Shown here: piece after piece, positions 8,347-16,342 of the stretch
How the letters are laid out: every line of letters starts with the position of its first letter
Numbering within the stretch: the first letter of the stretch is position 1
Origin: a virus
IMG/VR virus record: IMGVR_UViG_3300027973_000094
Coordinates: 1 to 40,767 of that record
Reading direction: 5' to 3' (one strand)
Length of the DNA stretch: 40,767 nucleotides
Notes under the pieces: generated by a model
Told to the model about the DNA's origin: nothing
What the model saw: only the letters and a program-made list of their open reading frames with translations
Database searches by the model: none
Position numbers and translations under genes: made by a program

Positions 8347-10508
8347 TGGACATCTCAGTAAACGTCACGAACGCTGGTGCAGCGAACGTCGCCGTGTCCA
8401 ACGGCTCGACCGTTAGCGCCACTGTCGGCAATGGTGGCGTGGTCAACGTCGCTCTCGGCACGATCTCGCCCGGCAACGCGACAGTCGTCAGTGGCACGCT
8501 GACAATCAACTCGACGCAGACTCTCGCTGCGGGCTCATCTGCCTACGCAAAAAACGTCGGCACGGCCTACGCTGCGAGCATTGACCTCGGCATCCCGGCT
8601 GGGCCGGCGACGCTGGTAAGCGTTGGAAATACCACGACTCTCACCGCGGGCAGCAACGCCACTGTGACGAGCAACGTGAGCGGCAGCAATCTGACGCTGG
8701 CTTTTGGCATTCCTCGAGGCGCCAACGGCATCAACGGCGTCACGCCGAGTTTCGCCATCGGCAATGTGGTGACGGGTGCAGCAGGCTCGTCTGCGTCAGT
8801 GACGGCCACGACGACGAACAGTGGCGCGAACGTGACGCTAGACCTCACTATCCCGCGTGGCGATCCAGGCACCAGCGGTAGCAACGGGGCGAACGGCACA
8901 TCGATCACGCTCTCGGACGGCACGCCTGCGAACCTCGGAACGGCGTCGGCTGGCAGCAGCAGCTTGGCGGCCAGGGCAGACCATACGCACAACCTGCAAA
9001 CTACCTTCGCCTACGCGAACCTGTCGGGCACGCCTGCCAACTTTCCCACAAACACGACGCTGGTCTCTGGGCTGTCGTCTGGCTACTCGGCCGCCAACCA
9101 CGCACACAACTACGTCACCTCGCTGAACAACCTGACGGGCGGACTGACGCTGGCGGCTGGCAGCAACGTCACGCTGACGGCGAACGGCTCGACGCTGACG
9201 CTGTCGAGCGTGGGCGGGCTGGGTGCGAACGACGCTGTAGACGGTGGCGATTACGTCGGGCAGATTGTCAACGGCCTCACGTTCGGATCGCAGCCACAGA
9301 GTGCTACGTCTGGCGTGTCTCTGATTAGCTGGACATCGCAAAACGCGCCAGCAAACGTGACGCTAACAGGCGTGTCGTACCAGAACGGAATATGGTTTGC
9401 GCTCGCCAATGGAAACATCGCCACATCCACAAATCTATCATCGTGGACTACTGCTACGCTTCCCGGCGGGCATGAGCCACGCGAACTGGCCTATAAGTCG
9501 TCTGGAAACTACGTTGTCGTTGGCAAGGGCAGATCGACCGGCGCAGATGACTCGCCGCTCATTGCTTACAGCACAAATGGTTCTGTGTGGCAATCGGCAA
9601 CTGCGTCTGCCCCCATCTACGCAGACTTTACTAGCGTTGCCGTTGGATATGGCTTGTATGTGGCAGTCATGCGGTATCACGGATTAATGACTGCTGGCAA
9701 TGGCACGCCAATCGTGTCTTATTTCCATACGTCAAGCGACGGTGTGTCGTGGACCGAGAGGCAGTATTCCTCTGCCCTTGGATACCGCGGCCCAGTGACA
9801 GACATTGCGTTTGGAAACGGCCTCTTCGTTTCAACGCTTCTCAACGGATACACGCTTTCAGGCAGTACGTATACGACAACGCTGACCACGTACATGACAT
9901 CAAGCGACGGCATAAATTGGTCCAACCGGACGCTTCCAGCATCGGGCCAATATGTCAGCGTTGCGTATGGCTCCGGCGTTTTTGTGCTTCTTCCAGAATC
10001 TGGCAACACCGTCTACACGTCTGCCGATGGAATCAGCTGGACGGCCCGGTCGCTGCCAGTGTCTGGGTCGTGGTCGCGTGTCCGAAGATGCGGTTCTTTC
10101 TTTGTTGTCACGTCTTCAAGTGCCTCAACGGTAGTGCTTGTCAGCAGCAACGGGACAAGTTGGTCGCAGGGCACGCTTCCATCCTCTTCGGCGATGCTGT
10201 CGTCTGCCGGTGATGGAACAACGCTGCTGGTGGCGGGCACTTCGACGATGGCGAGGTCGGCTCTATCGCAAGGCACGGCAACTTTCACAGCGTATGCATC
10301 GATTGCTAGCGGTGCGTCTGTGTCTTACCAGTGGCAGCGGTCGTTTGACGCAGGCACAACGTGGACTGACATCACTGGTGCCACGTCATCCACGCTCTCG
10401 CTCACTGGTCTGACGACTGCTGACTCTGGCACTCGATACCGTGCCGCAGCGTCGGCCACTGGTGCGACGACCGTATACAGCCAATCCGCAACGCTCACAG
10501 TCTCTTGA
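8346..10508 (+). CDS. Large tail fibre with beta-propeller and Ig-like domains
   Basis: The protein has 720 residues. Residues 1-190 are repetitive beta strands (GSNATVTSN-like units separated by IPRG/IPAG turns). Residues about 200-270 carry two His-x-His motifs (DHTHN, NHAHN), like the metal-binding motifs of trimeric phage fibres. Residues about 330-640 contain at least six repeats of the form AYGxGxFV...TSxDGxxW, as in beta-propellers. The C-terminal 80 residues (YQWQRSFDAGTTWTDI to the end) are an Ig-like domain. It is probably a receptor-contact fibre. ATG 8346 is preferred over GTG 8343 because AAAGG is then 7 bases upstream. G+C dips in the propeller part, which suggests domain exchange. 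Confidence 0.8.
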   Translation: MDISVNVTNAGAANVAVSNGSTVSATVGNGGVVNVALGTISPGNATVVSGTLTINSTQTLAAGSSAYAKNVGTAYAASIDLGIPAGPATLVSVGNTTTLTAGSNATVTSNVSGSNLTLAFGIPRGANGINGVTPSFAIGNVVTGAAGSSASVTATTTNSGANVTLDLTIPRGDPGTSGSNGANGTSITLSDGTPANLGTASAGSSSLAARADHTHNLQTTFAYANLSGTPANFPTNTTLVSGLSSGYSAANHAHNYVTSLNNLTGGLTLAAGSNVTLTANGSTLTLSSVGGLGANDAVDGGDYVGQIVNGLTFGSQPQSATSGVSLISWTSQNAPANVTLTGVSYQNGIWFALANGNIATSTNLSSWTTATLPGGHEPRELAYKSSGNYVVVGKGRSTGADDSPLIAYSTNGSVWQSATASAPIYADFTSVAVGYGLYVAVMRYHGLMTAGNGTPIVSYFHTSSDGVSWTERQYSSALGYRGPVTDIAFGNGLFVSTLLNGYTLSGSTYTTTLTTYMTSSDGINWSNRTLPASGQYVSVAYGSGVFVLLPESGNTVYTSADGISWTARSLPVSGSWSRVRRCGSFFVVTSSSASTVVLVSSNGTSWSQGTLPSSSAMLSSAGDGTTLLVAGTSTMARSALSQGTATFTAYASIASGASVSYQWQRSFDAGTTWTDITGATSSTLSLTGLTTADSGTRYRAAASATGATTVYSQSATLTVS

Positions 10509-10519
10509 GGTGAAACATT
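10507..10519 (+). promoter_or_regulatory. Ribosome binding site with probable AUU start codon
   Basis: GAGG at 10507-10510 overlaps the previous stop codon, and ATT follows at 10517 after 6 bases. No ATG, GTG or TTG is available in frame upstream of the conserved start of the next protein. See that gene for the argument that ATT is the initiator. Confidence 0.5.
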
Positions 10520-11785
10520 CCAAACAAGATAACCCCCAAGCGTTCGTGGACAGCCAACGCCGTACCCACAACCAGCGATTTGGTTGCCAACGAAATAGCT
10601 TTCAATTTCCAAGACAACAAGCTGTTCACGCGCAACCCGACCACCGGCAACATCGTCAGCGTGACGCTTGGCGGCGGTGGCGGTGGCGGCTCCGCAAGCA
10701 TCGTTGAGGCGACGACAGTGGCCGGTTTTCCCGCGACGGGCAGCGCAGGAACCATCTACCACGCGACTAATGCTCGACGCCTTTATTTCTGGGACTCGTC
10801 AGGCGTGTACGTCGAAGCAGGAACTTCTGGCGGCGGCGGCAGCAGCAGCGCCGCAATCTCATGGTCATCCGTTCCATCGTCCGCAACGGCAACGGGAACT
10901 GCCGGCCAGATAGCTTATGACGGGTCGTATTTCTATCTCGCGTCTGCAACCAACACATGGGTTCGTGCGGCAGTATCAACCTGGGTGCCATTTGCACCAA
11001 CCGCCATCACCGGCCTGCAACTCTGGCTGGACGCGAGCGACGCATCAACGCTGTACGACGCCACTACCGGCGGCTCGCTCGTCTCCGCCAACGGCGCGGT
11101 TGCTAGGTGGGAAGACAAGTCTGGCAACTCGCGCCACGCCACGCAGTCAACTTCTGGATACAGGCCATTGCGAAAGACGGCGCAGCAAAACGGGCTCGCC
11201 GCGCTGGAGTTTTCTGCGAGCAGCAATCAGCGAATTGCCGTCTCTGGCAGTGCGGCATCGCTTAACTTCCTGCACGCCAGCGCGTACACGATTTTCTGCG
11301 TCGTGCGTGCTGGCCTAGCTGCATCGCCCAATGTCCTGAATCCAATTGTCTCGACGATCAGTACGTTTTCTGGGCTCCCCGGAATGGCGATTTACCACGA
11401 CGACCGCTCAAGTATTCCCCGCTCAAGCAGGATCGGGCACAGCGTGCTGAACAGCAGCGACGGCATCTTAGGCTGGACGAGCGCTGACAATTTCTTTCCA
11501 GCAAATGCCTTTGGTGTTTTGACGATGACCGGCGACATGACGAGCGCAACTGCCAGTGTGAGGGCAACCGCTTACAACACCGCAGGCGTCAGCGCATCCG
11601 CTCCATCAACGTCAGGCTCCGCGTCTGTCGCATCGTCGCAGTCGGATTTCACAATCGGTGCGTTGTCGGAACAGTTCTGGCTCACGGGACAAGTTGCTGA
11701 AATTGTCGTCTACAACTCGGCGCTATCTAGCACAGACAGGAACTCCGTTTGTGCATACCTCACGTCGAAATGGGCTGTTTCGTGA
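10517..11785 (+). CDS. Tail fibre with LamG-like domain, probable AUU start
   Basis: The product is 422 residues if translation starts at ATT 10517. From there the frame reads IPNKITPKRSWTANAVP and then DLVANEIAFNFQDNKLFTR. This matches the usual beginning of phage fibre proteins (KRS, then a VP motif, then EIAxN, then DxxLFxR), in which KRS stands about 8 residues after the initiator. The in-frame TTG at 10580 would delete that segment. A poly-Gly hinge is followed by ISWSSVPSSATATGTAGQI, another common fibre module. From about residue 155 a LamG/concanavalin-like domain begins (GLQLWLDASDASTLY, WEDKSGNSRHA), likely to bind a glycan. There is a stop in frame at 10511. Confidence 0.7.
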   Translation: MPNKITPKRSWTANAVPTTSDLVANEIAFNFQDNKLFTRNPTTGNIVSVTLGGGGGGGSASIVEATTVAGFPATGSAGTIYHATNARRLYFWDSSGVYVEAGTSGGGGSSSAAISWSSVPSSATATGTAGQIAYDGSYFYLASATNTWVRAAVSTWVPFAPTAITGLQLWLDASDASTLYDATTGGSLVSANGAVARWEDKSGNSRHATQSTSGYRPLRKTAQQNGLAALEFSASSNQRIAVSGSAASLNFLHASAYTIFCVVRAGLAASPNVLNPIVSTISTFSGLPGMAIYHDDRSSIPRSSRIGHSVLNSSDGILGWTSADNFFPANAFGVLTMTGDMTSATASVRATAYNTAGVSASAPSTSGSASVASSQSDFTIGALSEQFWLTGQVAEIVVYNSALSSTDRNSVCAYLTSKWAVS

Positions 11786-11830
11786 GCGACAACGAAACAC
11801 TCACTGGCGCGAACTACTAAGGACTCACTT

Positions 11831-12133
11831 ATGCCATTCTCATTCCCAGCATCGCCCAGCGTGGGCCAGACATCGACGCAGAACTCGCGGCAGTATGTCT
11901 ACGTTGGCAATAACGCTTGGGAGCTGGTGGCACCAACTGCCATTGTCAGTAGCGTTGCCGGTCGCACTGGCGCTGTGACGCTCACGGCGGCAGACGTTTC
12001 GGGCGTGGCTGCGTCATCTGCCACCGGCATCACTGGCGCGACGGCGATCACCAACATCGTATCAATGACGCAGTCGTCGTATGACGCTCTCGGATCGAAG
12101 TCATCCACAACTCTCTACATCATCAACGGGTGA
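11831..12133 (+). CDS. Small fibre/tip subunit
   Basis: The 100-residue protein starts MPFSFPASPSVGQTST and has YVYVGNNAWELV followed by VAGRTGAVTLTAADVSGV, a module I recognise from many phage fibres and tip attachment proteins. It ends MTQSSYDALGSKSSTTLYII, a motif usually found at fibre C-termini. It may be a separate polypeptide in a fibre made of several gene products, or the remnant of a longer fibre gene split between its neighbours. It is spaced 45 bases from the gene before and 3 bases from the one after. Confidence 0.6.
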   Translation: MPFSFPASPSVGQTSTQNSRQYVYVGNNAWELVAPTAIVSSVAGRTGAVTLTAADVSGVAASSATGITGATAITNIVSMTQSSYDALGSKSSTTLYIING

Positions 12134-12136
12134 GTA

Positions 12137-12850
12137 GTGGCGATTAATCTCGGCACAGCAACACCATCGGCGTACAAGCTCGGCTCCGCGAGCGTGTCAA
12201 AGGTTTATCTTGGCACGTCACAAGTGTGGCCGGTTGCGGCGTCGTTTTCACCGATGGCGGTGCTGCTCACGAGCGGAACTAGCTACACGGTGCCATCCGG
12301 CGCAACGAGCATGAAGGCATGGGCCGTGGGCGGTGGTGGCTATGGATATGGCGGCGGTGGCGGTGGGACGGCATACAAGACGTGGACAGTAACAGGCGGA
12401 TCGTCTGTTGCTTACGCTGTTGCGCCTGCTGGCACAACCGGAGGAGTGGCGAGGCAGGCAAGCACAACGGTGACTTATGGCGGAGCGACTATTAGCGGGC
12501 AGAGTGGTCGCACAACAGGCACCGGAACGACTTGGTACGGCACCTACTCTGGTGGTGACGGAGGCGCAAATGGCGGCGAGGGGCAGCAGTATGGTGAGCG
12601 CGGCGGCCCTGTCGGAGGCAATGGCACTGTCGCCTCATGCGGTCGCAGGCAAATGATTGACGTATCGGGACTTAAGGCAGCAGTTAGTCTGGCTGGTGGG
12701 AAAACCGTAGAGGACTGCGGCGCGACTGCGGCGTTTGGTTCGGGCGCATCAGGAAAGTTTGACACAACAAAAGCGTCAGGATACGGCGGCGGCGGCGGCA
12801 CAAGCAGCAGGTCCGGCGGGTCCGGCGCCGTGGTTCTCTATTTCACATAG
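12137..12850 (+). CDS. Glycine-rich fibre tip (receptor-binding type)
   Basis: The protein has 237 residues and starts at GTG 12137, 3 bases after the previous stop. The N-terminal 35 residues (INLGTATPSAYKLGSASVSKVYLGTSQVW) are an attachment-type motif. The rest begins with YTVPSGATSMKAWAVGGGG and carries several poly-Gly patches, finishing with SGGSGAVVLYFT. This pattern fits glycine-rich receptor-binding domains at fibre tips, where polyglycine helices pack into a sandwich and variable loops contact the host. The GGCGGTGGCGG repeats would favour recombination and loop variation. Confidence 0.7.
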   Translation: MAINLGTATPSAYKLGSASVSKVYLGTSQVWPVAASFSPMAVLLTSGTSYTVPSGATSMKAWAVGGGGYGYGGGGGGTAYKTWTVTGGSSVAYAVAPAGTTGGVARQASTTVTYGGATISGQSGRTTGTGTTWYGTYSGGDGGANGGEGQQYGERGGPVGGNGTVASCGRRQMIDVSGLKAAVSLAGGKTVEDCGATAAFGSGASGKFDTTKASGYGGGGGTSSRSGGSGAVVLYFT

Positions 12851-12857
12851 GTTCGTT

Positions 12858-13340
12858 ATGGGCGAAGTCTTGCGATCTCCTGTTACTGGTAATGCGGTAT
12901 TGCTGACGCCGCGTAGCGGCAGTCACTCGCTGGCATCGGCTGCGATCACGGCGTGGTATCCAAACACTGTCGTACCAGACGGGCAGCATCCGGCGGGCTC
13001 GCTTCCGCCTGAGTCGTGGAACGGCGAGTCGGGCTTTGGACTTATTGTCCGAAACCCAGTCGAGCGTTTTAGATCAATGGTCGCACATCGGCCGTGGCGG
13101 ACGCTTGAGGAGCATCTAGACGCCCCTGCTTATGGCAGGCTTCCGAAAGGGACGTTTGCACGCTACTTCCGCTTTGAAGATCAGCTAAACGAAGCCGCCG
13201 AGTGGCTGGGACTGCCGACTCCGCTGCCGCAAGAGGACGCGACCAACGAGGCCGACAAGCCAATGCTAACGGCAGAGCAGGAGGCCCGCGTGCGGGGCAT
13301 TTACGCTGAAGATATCGCACTGTGGGAGTCGTTGCAGTGA
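12858..13340 (+). CDS. Miniature sulfotransferase-like protein
   Basis: The 160-residue product starts at ATG 12858; a longer frame to 12735 would overlap the fibre tip. Two sulfotransferase signatures are visible. The first is a 5'-phosphosulfate loop, LLTPRSGSHSL (residues 15-25), placed at the N-terminus as in the PAPS-binding P-loop. The second is the 3'-phosphate motif VRNPVERFRSM (residues 64-74), with Arg65 and Ser73. The end (FRFEDQLNEAAEWLGL) matches the late helix of the family. Such enzymes move sulfate from PAPS to sugar or protein hydroxyls. At 160 residues it is much shorter than the usual 250-300, so it is either a compact enzyme or has lost part of the acceptor site. It lies directly after the receptor-binding genes. 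Confidence 0.65.
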   Translation: MGEVLRSPVTGNAVLLTPRSGSHSLASAAITAWYPNTVVPDGQHPAGSLPPESWNGESGFGLIVRNPVERFRSMVAHRPWRTLEEHLDAPAYGRLPKGTFARYFRFEDQLNEAAEWLGLPTPLPQEDATNEADKPMLTAEQEARVRGIYAEDIALWESLQ

Positions 13341-13495
13341 CTGACAACGAAACCATCACCGTCGCCCTGGCCTACGCAGCTCTTGCGCTGGTAGGCCCGT
13401 TTGTTCTCACGCGACTTGTGAGGTGGGCGGAAAGCAGCGAAGCGCAGAGTCTGGCTGTGGAAATCGGGACGGCAATTGAGGGGGTGGTGAGATGA
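13337..13495 (+). CDS. Small single-span membrane protein
   Basis: The frame from GTG 13337 to TGA 13493-13495 encodes 52 residues. It overlaps the sulfotransferase stop and the next ATG by 4 bases each (GTGA, ATGA), which is the coupling pattern used all through this region. Residues 7-27 (ITVALAYAALALVGPFVLTRL) form one membrane span, followed by a charged amphipathic tail. I do not recognise a family. A small tail-region membrane protein could be a holin-like or superinfection protein, but nothing in the sequence decides this. Confidence 0.6.
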   Translation: MTDNETITVALAYAALALVGPFVLTRLVRWAESSEAQSLAVEIGTAIEGVVR

Positions 13496-13953
13496 GCAGC
13501 GTCCTGCGAGGCATCGCCGACAGCCTAGCAATTGGTTTGCAGTCCGTGACGTGGGACATCACGTCCACCGTTGTTGAGCGTAAGAACTGGGCGAACATCG
13601 ACGTAGACGCTATGAGCGTTCCTCGAGTGTTTGTTGTTCCAGGCAACGCAGACGTGTCGCGTCTTAGCCGTCAGATTATGCAAGTCGATTACACCGTGAC
13701 GATATTCGTTGGTCGGCACGTCACGACGGACGCTGAAGTTGACGGAATGCTTGACCTCGCCGACAGCGTCATGCTCCAGGTGCGTGCTCATTCGTTCGGG
13801 CAGACAGTGACGTGGCCGGCTGGCGTGACGAGTCCGCAGACGGTCGCCATCGACTTGAATCCCGACGACGCACTGACAGAGCGGAACGTCTGGCGGGCAG
13901 TGATTACGGCGACGTATCGGGTGTTTGAGAGCAACGTGCTGCCGACTGTTTAG
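13492..13953 (+). CDS. Tail terminator/completion protein
   Basis: This 153-residue protein has the size, position and strand pattern of tail terminator or minor tail proteins: an N-terminal helix (LADSLAIGLQS-like), a VERKNWANIDVDAM strand pair, an SRQIMQVDYTVTIFVG strand and a C-terminal WRAVITATYRVFE strand. Such proteins cap the tail tube and join it to the head. It precedes a second neck/tail completion gene and the tube genes, the standard siphophage order. Confidence 0.6.
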   Translation: MSSVLRGIADSLAIGLQSVTWDITSTVVERKNWANIDVDAMSVPRVFVVPGNADVSRLSRQIMQVDYTVTIFVGRHVTTDAEVDGMLDLADSVMLQVRAHSFGQTVTWPAGVTSPQTVAIDLNPDDALTERNVWRAVITATYRVFESNVLPTV

Positions 13954-13962
13954 GAGGCCGGC

Positions 13963-14646
13963 ATGTCCATCGTTGCAATTGACCCGTCGTTCTTCCCGGC
14001 ACCGTTTCGATTTCGTGTAGGGACGAAGTTCAAGTGGGACTTGCCAAAGGTCAAGAAGATGCTTGGTGATGCGAACGCGCGTTCGCTCAAGAAGGCTGGG
14101 CGAGTTGTGTTCAATGTCGCTCGCAATAAAGGCAGCGTCATTAGCCGCAGAACACCGAGGCCGAAGACAGACATACGGTACAAGATAGGCGAGCGGCAGG
14201 GATACGAGCTGTACGCCGTGATCGACAAGGTGCCAAAGTCCGACATTGTGACCAGCTGGAAGACGAGCCGATTCCCTGACGGCTTCCTCTGGAAAAGCAT
14301 CATGTATGACTACAGCACAACCAGCAAAACGGCGATTATTGGCCCTGGTGACACCCGAGGCTACAAGGTGGCTTCGCTCCAGGCGTACGGCGGCACGGCG
14401 AAATACTGGTTTCAGCCATTTGCCAGAAAGGGTCAGTCCAAGTACAGCCGCAAGGTGTACGGTCGTCTGACGAACTCGCAGCCAATGGCAGGCGGCAGGA
14501 ACGGCGTTCCGCAGATGGGCGTCTTCTCGTTCACGCGGCAGCTGCGTGGCAGAGAGTACATGGAGCGAGCCACGAAGATCGCCTTGGCGTCTGGCAAGAT
14601 TCCAGAGCAGTGGCGCAACGCACTTCGCTACGGCGGCGGAATCTAG
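13963..14646 (+). CDS. Neck/minor tail protein
   Basis: This 227-residue basic protein starts MSIVAIDPSFFPAPFRF; a GGAGG ribosome site lies at about 13951-13955. It contains helices rich in Lys and Arg (VKKMLGDANARSLKKAGRVVF) and later WKSIMYDYSTTSKTAIIGPG and LQAYGGTAKYW, which resemble the HK97 gp10-like tail completion family, where G-P near a strand turn is common. Its place between the tail terminator and the tube genes supports a head-tail joining role. I do not recognise a closer family. Confidence 0.5.
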   Translation: MSIVAIDPSFFPAPFRFRVGTKFKWDLPKVKKMLGDANARSLKKAGRVVFNVARNKGSVISRRTPRPKTDIRYKIGERQGYELYAVIDKVPKSDIVTSWKTSRFPDGFLWKSIMYDYSTTSKTAIIGPGDTRGYKVASLQAYGGTAKYWFQPFARKGQSKYSRKVYGRLTNSQPMAGGRNGVPQMGVFSFTRQLRGREYMERATKIALASGKIPEQWRNALRYGGGI

Positions 14647-14657
14647 CCACGGCACAC

Positions 14658-14674
14658 CCGGTCTAGTTTCCGCC
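14658..14674 (+). promoter_or_regulatory. Recurrent intergenic box CCGGTCTAGTTTCCGCC before tail-tube genes
   Basis: This is the clearest copy of the box also seen at 2324 and 25826. CATACCGTGAG follows at about 14683, and the same 11 bases recur before the gene at 39705. It stands 60-80 bases before the first tail-tube gene. A late promoter is possible; I cannot fit it to a known sigma factor. Confidence 0.3.
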
Positions 14675-14735
14675 CTGCTGCCCATACCGTGAGCAAACCA
14701 GCCGCACCGCTGGCACTCTCACACAAGGGCAAGCC

Positions 14736-15068
14736 ATGCCTACTACCACAACCACCGCCAGCGTCGCTCTCGGTAAGGACGTCACGATTGGTGGCGTCAA
14801 CAACGTCAGAACATGCACGGTTTCAAGCTCTGCAAGCGATGTTGATGTCACCAAGCTTGGCGACACTTCGCGCAAGTTCAAGAAGACTCTGATTGAGCAG
14901 ACCATTGAGCTTGAGTGCGTTGATGCTCCAGGCGTCAGTGCAGGCGGGTCGTTCACAATCTCTGGCACTTCGACAGGAAACGCCACGTTCATCTGTACCA
15001 ATGTTTCCAAAAGCGCTCCGATTGATGGCATTGTGACATACACGGTTTCTGGATCTCGCTCTGCCTAG
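14736..15068 (+). CDS. Tail tube protein paralogue 1
   Basis: The 110-residue beta protein starts MPTTTTTASVALGKDVTIGG. The pattern SVALGKDVTI, then TVSSSASDVDVTKLGDTSR, then an IELECVDAP strand and a closing VTYTVSGS fits the small tail-tube fold in which an aspartate- and glycine-bearing loop follows strand 2. It is the first of three adjacent genes with the same layout. One or more of them should form the hexameric rings of the tail tube. Confidence 0.6.
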   Translation: MPTTTTTASVALGKDVTIGGVNNVRTCTVSSSASDVDVTKLGDTSRKFKKTLIEQTIELECVDAPGVSAGGSFTISGTSTGNATFICTNVSKSAPIDGIVTYTVSGSRSA

Positions 15069-15117
15069 GCTACGGCCAAGGCCACCTAATCACACTCACG
15101 CATAGGAACAATCACAA

Positions 15118-15417
15118 ATGGCTGTCACTCTTGGAAGAAGCGGCGAAACTCCTCCAGTCGGCACAAACATCATTTCGGCTACATACACCGAAGAGTGCGA
15201 TACGATTGACATCACAAATCGCAGCAACTCAGGTGGCAAAAAGATCAGCAGCGCTGGTTTTGTCACGAAGACGTGGGAAATTGAGTGCCACGACGCGACC
15301 GGCCTGCAAGCGAGCCTTGACGGCACTGCGTCAGGATTCAGTGTTACAAGCATCACGGAGAACATCAGCGTTGATGGGGCAATAACGTTTAGCGTGACAT
15401 TGAAAGAGATGGCCTGA
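15118..15417 (+). CDS. Tail tube protein paralogue 2
   Basis: This 99-residue protein shares the plan of its neighbours: MAVTLGRSG at the start, ECDTIDITNRSNSGGKK in the loop, TWEIECHDATGL in the middle strand and an INITFSVTLKE-type end (GAITFSVTLKE). The loop differs most. Its stop overlaps the next ATG by one base (TGATG), so translation of copies 2 and 3 is coupled. Confidence 0.55.
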   Translation: MAVTLGRSGETPPVGTNIISATYTEECDTIDITNRSNSGGKKISSAGFVTKTWEIECHDATGLQASLDGTASGFSVTSITENISVDGAITFSVTLKEMA

Positions 15418-15779
15418 TGGCGATCACGCTTGGTAAGGACTGCACCATCAGCCTTGATGACGGAACCATCGCAAGCGCTCGCAGCGTGACGCTAACAGAG
15501 TCAGCACGCACCATCGACGTCAACCCGTTCGGGAGCCGCTACGCAGCAATCTACAGCACAGGGTACGAATGCACGGTGAACGTTGAGTTCAACGACGCTA
15601 CCGACCTGGGCTCGGCGTTTACCAAGATGCACACAGGCGGAACTTTTGAAGTTAGGGGCGGCGCTGGTGGGTTTTCATTTTTTGCAGTGCTGACAGGGAT
15701 AAGCGAGACGGAATCAATTGATGGAGTGGCGACGTTCACGCTGGAAGGAAAAATGACCGACACGAGTCTAAAGAGGTAG
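15417..15779 (+). CDS. Tail tube protein paralogue 3
   Basis: The 120-residue protein begins MAITLGKDCTISLDDG and contains RTIDVNPFGSRYA and a CTVNVEFND strand; a final GVATFTLEGKM mirrors the other two copies. The DVNPFG loop is the form most like classical tube proteins, so this copy is the best candidate for the main tube subunit, with the others as initiator, terminator or alternating subunits. It is followed after 5 bases by the tail assembly chaperone gene, again standard order. Confidence 0.6.
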   Translation: MAITLGKDCTISLDDGTIASARSVTLTESARTIDVNPFGSRYAAIYSTGYECTVNVEFNDATDLGSAFTKMHTGGTFEVRGGAGGFSFFAVLTGISETESIDGVATFTLEGKMTDTSLKR

Positions 15780-15784
15780 CAGGC

Positions 15785-16342
15785 ATGCGTGAGTTTCGTG
15801 ATGACCAAGGCAGGCCATGGCAAGTGGCGTTGACCGTCGCTTCTGCCCTGCGTGTCCGCGACAACGTCACAGTTGACGTCGTGGACGAGCAGACAGGCGA
15901 GAGGAAGCCTGTGCCGTTTGACTTGGTGGACGCTGCGAACATCTCGCAGACTTTCCAAGTGCTGCGAAGCCAGTACGCTAAGATTGGCGAAATCCTCTAT
16001 GCGTTGCTGACCAAGCAAGTTGAGACCAAGGGACTGTCGCGGGAAGACTTCCTTGACGGTTTGCGTGGCGATTCGCTGGACGCTGCAACGAAAGCGCTTG
16101 AGCAGGAACTTGTCGATTTTTTCCCGCAGCGCCTCCGCAAGATGATCTCGTTGCTCGCTCAGAAAATGGACGAGGTCGCAAACGAGATGTTGGGTCGAGC
16201 GGAGGCGGGACTAGAGAAGGCGACGGTCGAGAGTCTGGCCGGAGCGTCTGGGACGCCATCTGGGAAGCCGCAGGAATCCTCGGAGTCCATCCAGGCGAGT
16301 GGACCGTCAGACAACTCTTCGCCGCTCGTGACAGCCGCCTAG
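15785..16342 (+). CDS. Tail assembly chaperone, short form (gpG-like)
   Basis: This 185-residue protein begins MREFRDDQGRPWQVAL, with a VPFDLVDAANISQTF segment, helices, and a low-complexity end (SGTPSGKPQESSESIQ). Size and place, immediately before the tape measure gene, are those of the lambda gpG-like chaperone, which coats the tape measure protein and recruits tube subunits. A slippery heptamer at 16117-16123 allows a minority of ribosomes to shift into the second part listed separately. The C-terminal tail after residue 150 lacks structure and is read over the coding region of the -1 frame. Confidence 0.75.
   Translation: MREFRDDQGRPWQVALTVASALRVRDNVTVDVVDEQTGERKPVPFDLVDAANISQTFQVLRSQYAKIGEILYALLTKQVETKGLSREDFLDGLRGDSLDAATKALEQELVDFFPQRLRKMISLLAQKMDEVANEMLGRAEAGLEKATVESLAGASGTPSGKPQESSESIQASGPSDNSSPLVTAA

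Noticed and set aside
14660-14672. GG-N10-GC spacing in the intergenic box read as a sigma-54 promoter
   Set aside because: Only one copy has the right spacing, the other copies have 11 or 12 bases and the TTGC element is missing in most.
13525-14685. Leftward open frame of 386 codons across two tail genes
   Set aside because: It spans two forward genes and their junction, with no ribosome site or family pattern.
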